From Alphaproteobacteria bacterium (GTDB taxonomy: Bacteria > Pseudomonadota > Alphaproteobacteria > Rhizobiales > Hyphomicrobiaceae), in the NCBI GenBank assembly GCA_018830445.1, contig JAHJSN010000126.1, positions 1 to 64,000 on the forward strand: 64,000 nucleotides of DNA, read 5' to 3'. Below the pieces are notes generated by a model, which was not told the DNA's origin, did not search any database, and worked only from the letters and a program-made list of their open reading frames with translations. Within the stretch, counting starts at the first letter, position 1. Each line of letters begins with the position of its first letter. Position numbers and translations under genes: made by a program. This document shows positions 25,333-33,606 of the stretch, piece after piece.

Positions 25333-25785
25333 ATGGGGTTGGATCGCATGGGCAGGGGCCGCAAGAGGCTGCTGAAGATGATCCTGGTGTTCGCTATCGC
25401 GTTCAATCAGCTCGCAGCAGGCTTGGCTCATGCGGGTATGCTGGAAGGGCACAATCATCTACAGCATGATCACGCCTCGGCTGAGCAGCCACATGATCAT
25501 AGCGTGGCTCCTGTTAAGGGCGGACATGAGCACAACCAAGCCGTGTTGCCGAATGTCGGCAACACGGCTGGTAACGGCATTCCAGCTGGTTTGCCGAACA
25601 ACAGTCAGCACGATAAAAATCCCTGTTGCGCCGTAGGCTTCAGCCCTTGCGGTGTGATTTTACCTGTTCCGCTTGGCATTCCCAAACCTGCTGGATTGAT
25701 ACTGGCGAATGGTTCTTGGGAACCTGACAGCCCGAAATCTTGGCGCATTGCGCCATTGCTGCGCCCGCCGATTTTCATCTTCTGA
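25333..25785 (+). CDS. Secreted His-rich protein of the CopL/DUF2946-like kind
   Basis: A 150-residue protein with an N-terminal signal peptide (about residues 14-33, MILVFAIAFNQLAAGLAHA). A His-rich section follows (GHNHLQHDHASAEQPHDH), then NPCCAVGFSPCG and a C-terminus ending in PLLRPPIFIF. The layout His-rich, CC-x-C, hydrophilic, double-proline end recurs in the secreted proteins at 42684 and 51763 and resembles copper-resistance proteins of the CopL/DUF2946 kind. Periplasmic metal binding is likely, not shown. An alternative ATG at 25348 would shorten it by five residues. Confidence 0.65.
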   Translation: MGLDRMGRGRKRLLKMILVFAIAFNQLAAGLAHAGMLEGHNHLQHDHASAEQPHDHSVAPVKGGHEHNQAVLPNVGNTAGNGIPAGLPNNSQHDKNPCCAVGFSPCGVILPVPLGIPKPAGLILANGSWEPDSPKSWRIAPLLRPPIFIF

Positions 25786-26139
25786 TCGCCGTCCTCACGC
25801 TTGACAGCTGCTCGCGCTGACGTGCGCCCACTCTCGATGGCAATCGAAGAGGGTCGTTCCTAGCCTATCCATGTCTGAAGATGTCGGTGGTTGCGAGGCG
25901 CAACAGCGGAACGGTGAATTGCTTCAGGCTGGGCACCCTCGTACCACGCCGACATTCGCGGATAATTGCGCATGGGGCGCACCGGGGATGATGGCGTTGA
26001 GGGCTAATTCGGAGCGGTGATCAGAACTCCCCACATCCCGGTGCAGAGCCGGTCTCTCGCAAATCAAAATTAATTGCCCCCCGCCTTTCGGTCCCAATGC
26101 GTGTGACCCGTCGGTGGGCCTCCACTACGGAGCACTCAA
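25786..26139. other. Intergenic region upstream of the second sigma gene, no gene seen
   Basis: These 354 bp hold no convincing gene. Unlike the first sigma gene, there is no TGTAACG-N15-CGTCT site here, so copy 2 seems not to be autoregulated through that motif. CGTGTGACCCGTCGGTG near 26100 looks promoter-like but matches no motif that I can defend. Confidence 0.4.
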
Positions 26140-26862
26140 ATGAACACCGCCCAAAAACCAGCACCAAATGAACAACCGTCTATGCCAAAGCCTGGGAGTG
26201 TAAGGGACGTCACGGACGAAGCAGTGCCTCTTGATCCGCGCCTGCAAAGGCTGCTCGTGAAAAACCGCAGTAGCTTCCTGAGTTATTTGCTGAGACGGCT
26301 TGGTGATCGTGATGAGGCTGAAGATGTTCTCCAGGATTTCTGCATTCGGGTGATCAGGAAAGCCAGCCAGATCAGGGATGGCGGTGCGGCTGAGGGTTGG
26401 CTTCGTGCCGTCCTGAAATCGACGCTGATGGACCACTTCAGGAGCAGGTCATCCAAGAGGCAAGCCCACCAGAAGATGGTTGCTGAATGGTCTGCAACGG
26501 CAGAGCAACTCGAACCAGAGATCGACGAAGATCAGGCTATAGAAAGCGACGATTGCACCTGTCTTTACGGCTTGTTGCCGAAACTGAAGCCTGAGTATGC
26601 GGAGGCAATTACTCTCGTCGATTTGGCAGAGCGGACCCCTACGGACGCCGCCCATGATCTTGGAATCGCGGCCGGTACGATGCGTGTTCGACTCCACCGG
26701 GCCCGGCATGCCCTTAAATATGAGCTTGAGCAATCATGCGGCGGATGTCGGGAGCATGGATGCGCCTCGTCGTCAAAAAGACCAAGCTTTTCAACGGGAC
26801 AAGACGAATTCGTGGGTTGCCAAACCGCCGATGAGATCGAAGTCGTCGGGCAGGAGCGGTGA
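26140..26862 (+). CDS. ECF sigma factor with CxC linker and Cys-rich C-terminus (copy 2)
   Basis: A 240-residue paralogue of the factor at 16671. Shared blocks are RRLGDRDEAEDVLQDF (region 2), C139-x-C141-LYGLLPKLKPEYAEA and MRVRLHRARHALKYELEQ (region 4). The tail again carries C200-x2-C203-x2-H206-G-C208 and a further Cys 227. The N-terminal 30 residues are an extra Pro-rich extension. The two proteins are clearly divergent, so they may respond to different signals while reading the same promoter type. A consensus promoter starts 20 bp after its stop, as in copy 1. No anti-sigma gene is visible. Confidence 0.9.
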   Translation: MNTAQKPAPNEQPSMPKPGSVRDVTDEAVPLDPRLQRLLVKNRSSFLSYLLRRLGDRDEAEDVLQDFCIRVIRKASQIRDGGAAEGWLRAVLKSTLMDHFRSRSSKRQAHQKMVAEWSATAEQLEPEIDEDQAIESDDCTCLYGLLPKLKPEYAEAITLVDLAERTPTDAAHDLGIAAGTMRVRLHRARHALKYELEQSCGGCREHGCASSSKRPSFSTGQDEFVGCQTADEIEVVGQER

Positions 26863-26882
26863 ACAGATGCAAGATCGTAGAC

Positions 26883-26910
26883 TGTAACGTCGGCGCCGCT
26901 ACGGCGTCTT
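26883..26910 (+). promoter_or_regulatory. ECF-type promoter for the cytochrome c gene
   Basis: TGTAACG at 26883-26889, 15-nt spacer, CGTCTT at 26905-26910, directly behind the second sigma gene. The cytochrome c ATG follows at 27031, after a leader of about 115 nt without other features. Confidence 0.8.
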
Positions 26911-27030
26911 ACCAGAGTGCGACCGAAGGCGCGGGCTAAGCCCTGGGACGCGCATTGTCACGTTGATTGGAGCGTGGCGAATAGGAATCAAGCTTGCCAA
27001 ATGTTAACCGGCTCGAACTGAGGAGAATTC

Positions 27031-27462
27031 ATGAAGGGGTTAACCGTATCGAGTTTTGCCTTCGCGGTAGCAATCCTTGTGCTTGCGGGGATGCTGATGG
27101 CGCATTTCGGAGTCTTCGGTAGGGCCAGCACGTCGCCGAACGGCGTCATCGTTCCAGCGGTGTCTGGCGAAGCGCTCGCAGGTCAGGCCATTTTCGAAGC
27201 AAATTGTGCGTCATGTCACGGAATTAATGGCGTGGGAACGAACAAAGGCCCGCCACTTGTTCACGACATCTACAATCCTGGCCATCATAGCGATGATGCG
27301 TTTTATCGGGCCGTTCGCAACGGTGTCCATCAGCATCACTGGCCATTCGGCAATATGCCCGCACAGACGCAAGTCTCAGAGTCCCAAGTCGCTCAGATAC
27401 TGAGTTACGTCCGGGAGCTGCAGGCCGCAATTGGCATACATTACCGACCGCACCGCATGTAG
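27031..27462 (+). CDS. Membrane-anchored or secreted c-type cytochrome (copy 1)
   Basis: A 143-residue monohaem cytochrome c. An N-terminal hydrophobic segment (residues 5-27) serves as signal or anchor. The haem site is CASCH (residues 62-66) in ANCASCHGINGVGTNKGPPL; the sixth ligand is probably Met in GNMPAQTQVSESQV. The same architecture, including HHSD.AFYRA and QHHWPFGNMPA, recurs in the protein at 43403. The class resembles electron carriers of copper-resistance and oxidase clusters. It is driven by a putative ECF promoter. Confidence 0.9.
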   Translation: MKGLTVSSFAFAVAILVLAGMLMAHFGVFGRASTSPNGVIVPAVSGEALAGQAIFEANCASCHGINGVGTNKGPPLVHDIYNPGHHSDDAFYRAVRNGVHQHHWPFGNMPAQTQVSESQVAQILSYVRELQAAIGIHYRPHRM

Positions 27463-27586
27463 ACCCAAACGGAGGGAACCAGGACCGGGTGCCCCCGGGA
27501 TGCCGACGGTATTGCAAGAATGGAACGCGATCTCTGGTGAATTATAGCTACGGGCTAACGGAGGCAAACTCGCGAGGAGAACCGTC

Positions 27587-27817
27587 ATACACGGCAACGA
27601 CTTGTTTCATAGTTGGGGCAGTATCTTTACCGGTCCGGTTATCGTGGTTGCGCTGATATTTATTCTCTTCGTCATTTGGGCGGGAGGCAAAAACAGGACG
27701 CAGCGTGGGAACGAAAATGCAGTCGGCGATCCGCGAGAAATCTTGGATCAACGGTTCGCGCGCGGTGAAATTGGCTAGGATGAGTATCTGCGCAAGCGCG
27801 CAACACTCGAATCTTAG
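27587..27817 (+). pseudogene. Small SHOCT-domain membrane protein, start lost and amber stop
   Basis: In the gap 27463-28105 a frame reads HGNDLFHSWGSIFTGPVIVV, a membrane helix (VALIFILFVIWAGG) and then a SHOCT-like tail DPREILDQRFARGEIG, a TAG at 27776-27778, and DEYLRKRATLES with a final TAG. A good GAGGAGA ribosome site precedes by the usual distance not ATG but ATA (27587), so both the start and the reading frame are damaged by single-base changes. SHOCT tails (short C-terminal oligomerisation segments) are common in copper clusters. The gene is probably dead, unless ATA initiation and readthrough occur. Confidence 0.65.
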
Positions 27818-27991
27818 GCGCATCAAGCTCGGCTTGTCTCGCGACGTCCTGCCCAGACGCAAGTCATCGACGATCGGGTCGAGAGGATTGTGCACCGCGT
27901 CCGCCTGAAAAGTCGATCAACGATTCAAGTATTCGTCTCTTCGAATGCAATTCCATTCGAAGAGACCAGAAACCTCTCACGCCTTCGACGC

Positions 27992-28019
27992 TGTAACGCA
28001 CCGCCCCAGAGCGCGTCTA
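27992..28019 (+). promoter_or_regulatory. ECF-type promoter for the copper ATPase operon
   Basis: TGTAACG at 27992-27998, 15-nt spacer, CGTCTA at 28014-28019. The copper ATPase start follows about 90 bp downstream. This links copper export genes to the sigma-factor regulon. Confidence 0.8.
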
Positions 28020-28105
28020 TTGATGTGATTGAGTCAACAGCGCTTGAACTGCGCGGTCGAGCGCGCACGACTTCTGGGCGTGCCTGACGAAGCGGGCGAC
28101 AAAGG

Positions 28106-30661
28106 ATGGCAATTATGGGTACGGTCGTTGAAATTTCCGGGAACGCCGAAAGGCCAGCCGCAACGGTACAGCGTGGCGCGGCACATCTCGATCTGGCTGT
28201 TGGCGGTATGACGTGTCGTCATTGTCCGCCAAAGGTTGAGAAGACCATCCAGGACATCGAAGGCGTCAGTGCGGCAAGGGTCAATTCATCGACCGCAACT
28301 GCAAGCATCGACTATGATCCAAACGTTACGTCGGTAAGAGAGCTGGCTGGCGCAATCCGTTCTGCGGGCTACCGTGCCGGCACCGCCAAAACGCGGTTCT
28401 TGATCAAAAACATGCACTGCTCCTCCTGCGTGGTACGAATTGAATCGGCACTGCAGATGACGCCGGGCGTCGTATCGGCGCGCGCAAATCTCGGTCCCAA
28501 TGCTGTCGACGTAGAGTATCAGCCAGAACTGGTGGACTTCGATGGCATTCGGCGCGCGATCGAGTCGGCCGGCCACAAAATCCTCGAGGCCAATCCAGCC
28601 CAAGTAAAGGCTGCCGTCGAAGACGATGTCGATCCCGAAGAGGCTGCTCGTGAGGATGAATACCGCACTCTGATGCAGAAATTCTGGTTTGCGGCTGTCG
28701 TTTCCGTTCCCGTCATGGTGCTTAGCTATCCCGATCTGATCCCCGGCCTGCGCGACTGGATGCCGATGGGCAGCGAAACCCGGCGGATTGTCTGGGCGCT
28801 TCTCGGTGTCTTGACGCTGCCCGTCCTCGTGTGGTCCGGGTCGCAGTTCTTCACAGGCATGTGGGATGGACTCAAGCACCGCTCAGCGAACATGCACACG
28901 TTGATCGCTATAGGAGTCACAGCTGCGTTCCTTTATTCGGTGGTCGCAGTCTCCTATCCCGGCATGTTCCCGAAAGTCGAGCTTGCCGAAGTGTTTTGGG
29001 ACGTGACAACCGTTGTCATTGCCCTGGTCGTCCTAGGCTTGGCTCTTGAACTCAAGGCGAAGGGACGAACCTCGGAGGCTATCAAGAAGTTGATGGGGCT
29101 CCAGGCCAAGACGGCCAGGGTCATCCGCGACGGCAAGGAGATTGAACTGCCTGTCGAAGAGGTCGTGGCGGGAGATATCGTCATGGTCCGGCCAGGCGAG
29201 AAAATTCCCGTGGACGGCGTTTTGACCGACGGTTCGAGTGCCGTGGACGAATCCATGATCACTGGCGAATCCATGCCAATCGAAAAACAGGTTGGTGATG
29301 AGGCGATCGGTGGAACCCTCAACAAGACCGGGAGCTTCAAATTTCGTGCGACCAGAGTTGGCAAGGATACAGCACTCGCAAGCATCATCCGGATGGTCAA
29401 AGACGCCCAGGGTTCAAAGGCTCCTATCCAGAGGGTTGTTGACCAGGTGTCCGGGTACTTTGTTCCGACGGTCATGATCTTGGGCGTTCTCGCCTTTATC
29501 GCCTGGTATCTGTTCGGCCCTGAACCACGCATCGTTTACGCCACGATAGTCTTGGTTACGACGCTCATCATTGCCTGCCCCTGTGCGTTGGGTTTGGCGA
29601 CGCCCACGTCCCTCACTGTTGGGATCGGTAAGGGAGCGGAAAACGGCATATTGATCCGCTCAGGCGATGCACTGCAAACGTCCGAAAAACTCAATACCCT
29701 TATTCTGGACAAGACTGGAACGATTACACGCGGCGAACCGGCCCTGACCGACGTTGTGCCCATCGGCGGTCATGACGAGGCTGAGGTTTTACGCCTTGCT
29801 GCCTCCTTGGAACGCGGCTCCGAGCACCCCCTGGGTGAGGCAATCGTAAGTGGTGCCCGGAAGCGTGGGATTGAGCTTACCGACGCCAAGGAGTTTGCAG
29901 CTATTCCAGGTCATGGCGTTCGCGGCCTCATCGATGGCAAGGAAGTCCTTCTCGGCAATGCCAAGTTGATGCGCGACCGTGGCATCGCAATAGAAGAGCT
30001 CAGCGCCGATTGGGAACGTCTCGCCAGCGGGGGCAAGACGCCAATGTACATCGCCGTCGATGAACGATCAGCGGGTCTTGTGGCGGTTGCAGACACGGTC
30101 AAGCCAGACTCAAAGGAAGCCATCAAGCTTCTCAAAGCCATGGGCATTGAAGTCATCATGCTCACTGGTGATAACCAGCGAACAGCCGATGCGATTGCGC
30201 GAGAAGTCGGCGTCGATCGTGTGCTGGCGGAAGTACTTCCAGATGAAAAAGCCCATGAGGTCCAGAAGCTTCAGCTCGAGGGCAAGAAGGTCGGCATGGT
30301 GGGCGACGGGATCAATGATGCTCCCGCTCTCGCGCAGGCCGACGTTGGCTTTGCAATCGGCACGGGAACGGATGTGGCGATCGAGGCCAGCGACGTCACC
30401 CTGATCAAGGGCTCACTTATCGGTGTGGTGACGGCCATTGAAATCAGCCGGGCTACTATGACGAACGTCCGCCAGAACCTTGTTGGTGCCTTCGGGTACA
30501 ACGCGGCTGGGCTGCCCGTTGCGATGGGCTTGCTGTACCCGTTCTTCGGGCTGCTGCTCTCGCCGCTCATCGCGGCGGCAGCCATGGCCTTCAGTTCCGT
30601 GACGGTGGTCACCAATGCAAACCGACTGCGTTACTTCGAACCAAAGAGGACAGCAAAATGA
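28106..30661 (+). CDS. copA: Copper-translocating P1B-type ATPase with two HMA domains
   Basis: An 851-residue P1B-1 ATPase that exports Cu(I) from the cytoplasm. Two N-terminal heavy-metal domains carry MTCRHCPP (Cys 37, 40) and MHCSSCVV (Cys 105, 108). Then come membrane helices, the actuator loop (TGES), the ion-binding CPC in [13 protein letters not shown], the phosphorylation site DKTGTITRG, the SEHPLGEAI motif, and GDGINDAP. The last helices hold the YN and MxxS signatures ([19 protein letters not shown]). An in-frame ATG at 28115 is an equally good start, with AAAGG 9 nt before it. It opens the second putative ECF operon. Confidence 0.93.
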   Translation: MAIMGTVVEISGNAERPAATVQRGAAHLDLAVGGMTCRHCPPKVEKTIQDIEGVSAARVNSSTATASIDYDPNVTSVRELAGAIRSAGYRAGTAKTRFLIKNMHCSSCVVRIESALQMTPGVVSARANLGPNAVDVEYQPELVDFDGIRRAIESAGHKILEANPAQVKAAVEDDVDPEEAAREDEYRTLMQKFWFAAVVSVPVMVLSYPDLIPGLRDWMPMGSETRRIVWALLGVLTLPVLVWSGSQFFTGMWDGLKHRSANMHTLIAIGVTAAFLYSVVAVSYPGMFPKVELAEVFWDVTTVVIALVVLGLALELKAKGRTSEAIKKLMGLQAKTARVIRDGKEIELPVEEVVAGDIVMVRPGEKIPVDGVLTDGSSAVDESMITGESMPIEKQVGDEAIGGTLNKTGSFKFRATRVGKDTALASIIRMVKDAQGSKAPIQRVVDQVSGYFVPTVMILGVLAFIAWYLFGPEPRIVYATIVLVTTLIIACPCALGLATPTSLTVGIGKGAENGILIRSGDALQTSEKLNTLILDKTGTITRGEPALTDVVPIGGHDEAEVLRLAASLERGSEHPLGEAIVSGARKRGIELTDAKEFAAIPGHGVRGLIDGKEVLLGNAKLMRDRGIAIEELSADWERLASGGKTPMYIAVDERSAGLVAVADTVKPDSKEAIKLLKAMGIEVIMLTGDNQRTADAIAREVGVDRVLAEVLPDEKAHEVQKLQLEGKKVGMVGDGINDAPALAQADVGFAIGTGTDVAIEASDVTLIKGSLIGVVTAIEISRATMTNVRQNLVGAFGYNAAGLPVAMGLLYPFFGLLLSPLIAAAAMAFSSVTVVTNANRLRYFEPKRTAK

Positions 30662-31035
30662 CACCTGATCGTTGGTTGGTCCTGATTAGCGGATTACTAC
30701 TTGTCGCTTTCATCGTTTGGTTTTTCTGGATGAATCGCGCCAAGGGCGTGAAGGCCTCCGAAACCTCAAGCGGTCATCAAGAAGTGATGGTCCTGGTCAA
30801 GGGCGGATACACACCCGATACGATTATCGTCAGGCGCGGCAAGCCCGTGCGACTCAATTTTCGGCGCGAGGAAACGGCCTCGTGTTCCGAGAAAGTCATC
30901 TTCGCCGATTTCAAAAAAAGCGCAGATCTGCCCACTGGAGAGACGGTCGCGGTCGAGTTCCTGCCAGACAAGCCCGGCGAGTACGAATTCGGATGCGCGA
31001 TGGGAATGTTTCGCGGCAAGCTTATCGTTGAGTAG
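30658..31035 (+). CDS. Membrane-anchored cupredoxin-like protein
   Basis: A 125-residue protein with one N-terminal helix ([19 protein letters not shown]) and a cupredoxin-like beta domain: [37 protein letters not shown], and [16 protein letters not shown]. The likely copper ligands are Cys in SCSEK, Cys in FGCAMGMF and nearby Met. The start overlaps the ATPase stop (ATGA). Proteins of this kind are often encoded behind copper ATPases and may accept Cu on the periplasmic side. Confidence 0.85.
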   Translation: MTPDRWLVLISGLLLVAFIVWFFWMNRAKGVKASETSSGHQEVMVLVKGGYTPDTIIVRRGKPVRLNFRREETASCSEKVIFADFKKSADLPTGETVAVEFLPDKPGEYEFGCAMGMFRGKLIVE

Positions 31036-31043
31036 GGCAAACG

Positions 31044-31439
31044 ATGTTGACGTCCGCCCTGGAAATCATGGTCACATGGACGATCCTGGGCCTCGAATTC
31101 GCTGCACTACTAGCGGTTATTTTGGGCTTCGGTTGGAGCGTGTACCGCTTGTCCTTATCCAGTGCCAGATCAACGAGGCATGACGGCTATGAGTCCTTAA
31201 GGCGTGATCTTGGACGCAGCACGCTTATCGCTCTCGAGCTGCTTGTCGCGGCCGATATCCTGCGCTCGCTAGTCCTTGAACTGTCTTTGCCAAATGTGTC
31301 GGTGCTGGCGGCCCTTGTGGCAATTCGAACGTTTCTGAGCTTCTCGATAAATGTCGAACTCTATGGATGCTGGCCTTGGGATCGGCAGAAATTCAAGAGT
31401 GCCACTGAATCTCCTGAGCATCATGGGGCTGTTGGATAA
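31044..31439 (+). CDS. DUF1622-type membrane protein
   Basis: A 131-residue membrane protein with three or four helices: TWTILGLEFAALLAVILGF, LIALELLVAADILRSLV, LAALVAIRTFLSFSINVEL. The pattern LRRDLGRSTLIALELLVAADI-type is that of DUF1622, found in many proteobacteria; no function is known. It is 8 nt downstream of the cupredoxin stop, in the copper operon. Confidence 0.8.
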   Translation: MLTSALEIMVTWTILGLEFAALLAVILGFGWSVYRLSLSSARSTRHDGYESLRRDLGRSTLIALELLVAADILRSLVLELSLPNVSVLAALVAIRTFLSFSINVELYGCWPWDRQKFKSATESPEHHGAVG

Positions 31440-31493
31440 TAGGTCAAAAACCAAAGCATAGTCACATGGGCATCAATCGAAAAAGGAAAACAC

Positions 31494-31739
31494 ATGGCCA
31501 CTCATAATCACGCAAAAGATGAGAAAAGCGGGCTGGGCGCGCTATTAAGGTCGCGTGCAGGATTTCTACTGATGACAATTGCCGCCATCGGAGCCGCCAC
31601 TCTCACGTACCTTCATCTGCAACATATTCCACGAGAGTATCTTCTCATCGGTGCACTCTTGGCAGTCTGTGTTGGCGTGCATGGCTTTGCGCATGGTGGG
31701 CATGGATCACATGGTTCGGGCGATCAGGCCGGCAAATAA
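31494..31739 (+). CDS. Small His/Gly-tailed membrane protein (DUF2933-like)
   Basis: An 81-residue protein with two hydrophobic segments (FLLMTIAAIGAATLTYL and YLLIGALLAVCVGVHGF) and a C-terminal tail rich in His and Gly (HGGHGSHGSGDQ). The start region is also His-rich (MATHNHAKDEK). It resembles the small DUF2933 membrane proteins of metal clusters. Metal-related, precise role unknown. The spacing of 54 nt from DUF1622 and 11 nt to the next gene places it in the operon. Confidence 0.7.
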   Translation: MATHNHAKDEKSGLGALLRSRAGFLLMTIAAIGAATLTYLHLQHIPREYLLIGALLAVCVGVHGFAHGGHGSHGSGDQAGK

Positions 31740-31750
31740 GGACACGAGCT

Positions 31751-32425
31751 ATGCATGACGTTTCGGATTCCTATGGGCTTTGGCTATTGGTGGTTGTTAA
31801 TTCGGCCATTTTCATTCTCTTTGCCTTTAGCTTTTTCAAGCCTCAAACGATGCGAGATTGGAGGTCATTCGGCGCCTTCAGTGCGTTTCTTATTGCGCTC
31901 TTTACCGAGATGTACGGCTTTCCACTTACAATCTTCTTCCTGTCAGGGTGGCTCCAAGAAAACTATCCAAACGTCGATTGGTTCGCTCACGACTCTGGCC
32001 ATCTCTTGGAAATGTTGTTTGGCTGGAAGGCCAACCCGCACTTTGGCCCATTCCACCTCCTGAGCTTCATCTTCATCGGCGGAGGGTTCTGGTTGCTCTC
32101 GGCGGCTTGGGCCGTGCTTTATCAGGCACAGAAAAGCGGCACTTTGGCCCAACGCGGTCCCTACGCCTACGTGCGACACCCTCAATACGGTGGCTTCGTT
32201 CTCATCCTGATCGGCTTTCTATTCCAATGGCCAACCATTCTCACACTGGCGATGTTCCCTGTGCTGCTGGTCATGTACTGGCGATTGGCGCTGACTGAAG
32301 AAAGAGAAGTGGAGGCCGAACTTGGGGACGTCTATCGGCGCTACGCCGCGCGCGTACCGCGTCGCTTCATTCCACGATGGAAAGACCTCTTCGACCGACC
32401 CGTCGTCGAACAGGACCAACCGTGA
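31751..32425 (+). CDS. Isoprenylcysteine carboxyl methyltransferase-like (ICMT/PEMT) membrane protein
   Basis: A 224-residue membrane protein with five or six helices. The C-terminal half has the ICMT signature RGPYAYVRHPQYGGFVLILIG, then MYWRLALTEEREVEAELGD and YRRYAARVPRRFIP, which form the SAM site. Bacterial homologues methylate lipids, sterol- or quinone-like molecules, or unknown substrates; no isoprenyl-cysteine proteins are expected here. Together with cfa and the MaoC enzyme it adds a lipid-modification element to the copper operon. Confidence 0.88.
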   Translation: MHDVSDSYGLWLLVVVNSAIFILFAFSFFKPQTMRDWRSFGAFSAFLIALFTEMYGFPLTIFFLSGWLQENYPNVDWFAHDSGHLLEMLFGWKANPHFGPFHLLSFIFIGGGFWLLSAAWAVLYQAQKSGTLAQRGPYAYVRHPQYGGFVLILIGFLFQWPTILTLAMFPVLLVMYWRLALTEEREVEAELGDVYRRYAARVPRRFIPRWKDLFDRPVVEQDQP

Positions 32426-32491
32426 TTTCGTGGGGCCTCTTCAGATCAAGCTTTTCCAATTGGGAGTTCAAAGAAAACCCGGGGCAGAACG

Positions 32492-33040
32492 ATGGCTTGT
32501 ATTCAAAACATAACGTTTGACGAGATCGAGAAAGGCAGAAGCACAACGTTTTCGCGAACTTTGTCGCAAAACAACATCAGCCTGTTTGCTGCCATGTCAG
32601 GAGACGTCAATCCTGCCCATATGGACGAAAAATTCGCGAAGGGCGACCTCTTTCACAACGTCATTGCTCATGGGATGTGGGGCGGTGCACTGATCTCCGC
32701 ATTGCTCGGGACTGAACTTCCCGGACCGGGCACGATCTATGTCGAGCAAACGTTTCGGTTCCTCCGACCAGTCTACCTTGCAGACACAGTGACCGTCCGC
32801 ATCACAGTAGCGGCCAAGCAGCAAGCGAAGCACCATGTGACACTTGACTGCAAGGTAACGAACCAAAACGAGATTGTTGTGATCGAGGGTTCGGCCGAGG
32901 TCATCGCCCCGACCACGAAAATCTGCTTTGAACGACCGGCATTACCCGCCGTTGAGATCCGCACGGTCGAGGCAAGCGGCCCGTCAAATTTGCGCCAACG
33001 CGAGGATTCGCAACCGCTTAAAAGCGGAGGAATAACATGA
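32492..33040 (+). CDS. MaoC-family (R)-specific enoyl-CoA hydratase-like protein
   Basis: A 182-residue hot-dog-fold protein. The hydratase-2 motif is clear: SGDVNPAHMDEKFAK with Asp and His catalytic residues, and IAHGMWGGALISALLG. PhaJ-type members make (R)-3-hydroxyacyl-CoA from enoyl-CoA for PHA synthase. The C-terminal 40 residues (AVEIRTVEASGPS...) go beyond the domain and resemble the linker that in fused proteins leads into a PTA_PTB domain; here that domain is encoded separately at 21125. It lies in the copper operon but functionally completes the PHA operon. Confidence 0.85.
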   Translation: MACIQNITFDEIEKGRSTTFSRTLSQNNISLFAAMSGDVNPAHMDEKFAKGDLFHNVIAHGMWGGALISALLGTELPGPGTIYVEQTFRFLRPVYLADTVTVRITVAAKQQAKHHVTLDCKVTNQNEIVVIEGSAEVIAPTTKICFERPALPAVEIRTVEASGPSNLRQREDSQPLKSGGIT

Positions 33041-33519
33041 TTAGTAATGCGAAATCCCAAACATCAAGTCCTTCGCTCATAGAGCGTGGTGGTCGCCGCT
33101 TTCTCTCTTTTGCTTCCCGTCACGGCACGCCGATCGTGTTCACGGGCGTGTTGGTCTGGGTACTCTGGTGGGGGCATGTGCCAAACGTCACAACTGTCGA
33201 CGAGGCCATGCAGCATGTCTCGTGGGTCGGCGTCTTTGCGTTGGTCTACGTAGGGCTCCAAGCGCGGGCTGTTCTGGCACAGCCACGAAGTGGCGTGATG
33301 CATTCCGTGATGGAAATCGTGGTCTCACTGCTGCCGCTCTTTGTCGTTGGTTACGCAATGGTGGATTGGCTGCGTGGTGCGAACCCGCTGAACGTATTCC
33401 AGGTCATCGTTATGGTGCAGGCAGCACTGGCTAGCCTCATCGATGTCGTGATCTTCACCTGGTTCTCACTGCGCCTGAACAAATTGTCAATTCAGTCGAT
33501 CGCGACGCACACTGGCTAG
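33037..33519 (+). CDS. Hypothetical membrane protein, 160 aa
   Basis: A protein with four predicted membrane helices (TPIVFTGVLVWVLWWGHV, VGVFALVYVGLQARAV, IVVSLLPLFVVGYAMVDWL, ASLIDVVIFTWFSLRL) and a basic N-terminus (SLIERGGRRFLSFASRHG). No signature I recognise. The start overlaps the MaoC stop (ATGA). The helix content suggests a structural or cofactor-binding membrane component, possibly a partner of the Rieske protein downstream. Confidence 0.7.
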   Translation: MISNAKSQTSSPSLIERGGRRFLSFASRHGTPIVFTGVLVWVLWWGHVPNVTTVDEAMQHVSWVGVFALVYVGLQARAVLAQPRSGVMHSVMEIVVSLLPLFVVGYAMVDWLRGANPLNVFQVIVMVQAALASLIDVVIFTWFSLRLNKLSIQSIATHTG

Positions 33520-33537
33520 AGACGAAGCGAGGTGAGA

Positions 33538-33606
33538 ATGGCCATTTCGATTTTGAGCATCAACCTGGAAACCGTGCGTGACGGAATGGCGAGGATTGAT
33601 CCATGA
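33538..33606 (+). CDS. 22-residue leader-like frame overlapping the Rieske start
   Basis: MAISILSINLETVRDGMARI followed by two residues and a TGA that overlaps the Rieske ATG (ATGA at 33603-33606). GAGGTGAG precedes the ATG. It is either a coupling leader peptide or the deleted remnant of a larger gene (the N-terminus recalls DUF3775-type starts). Low confidence. Confidence 0.35.
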   Translation: MAISILSINLETVRDGMARIDP

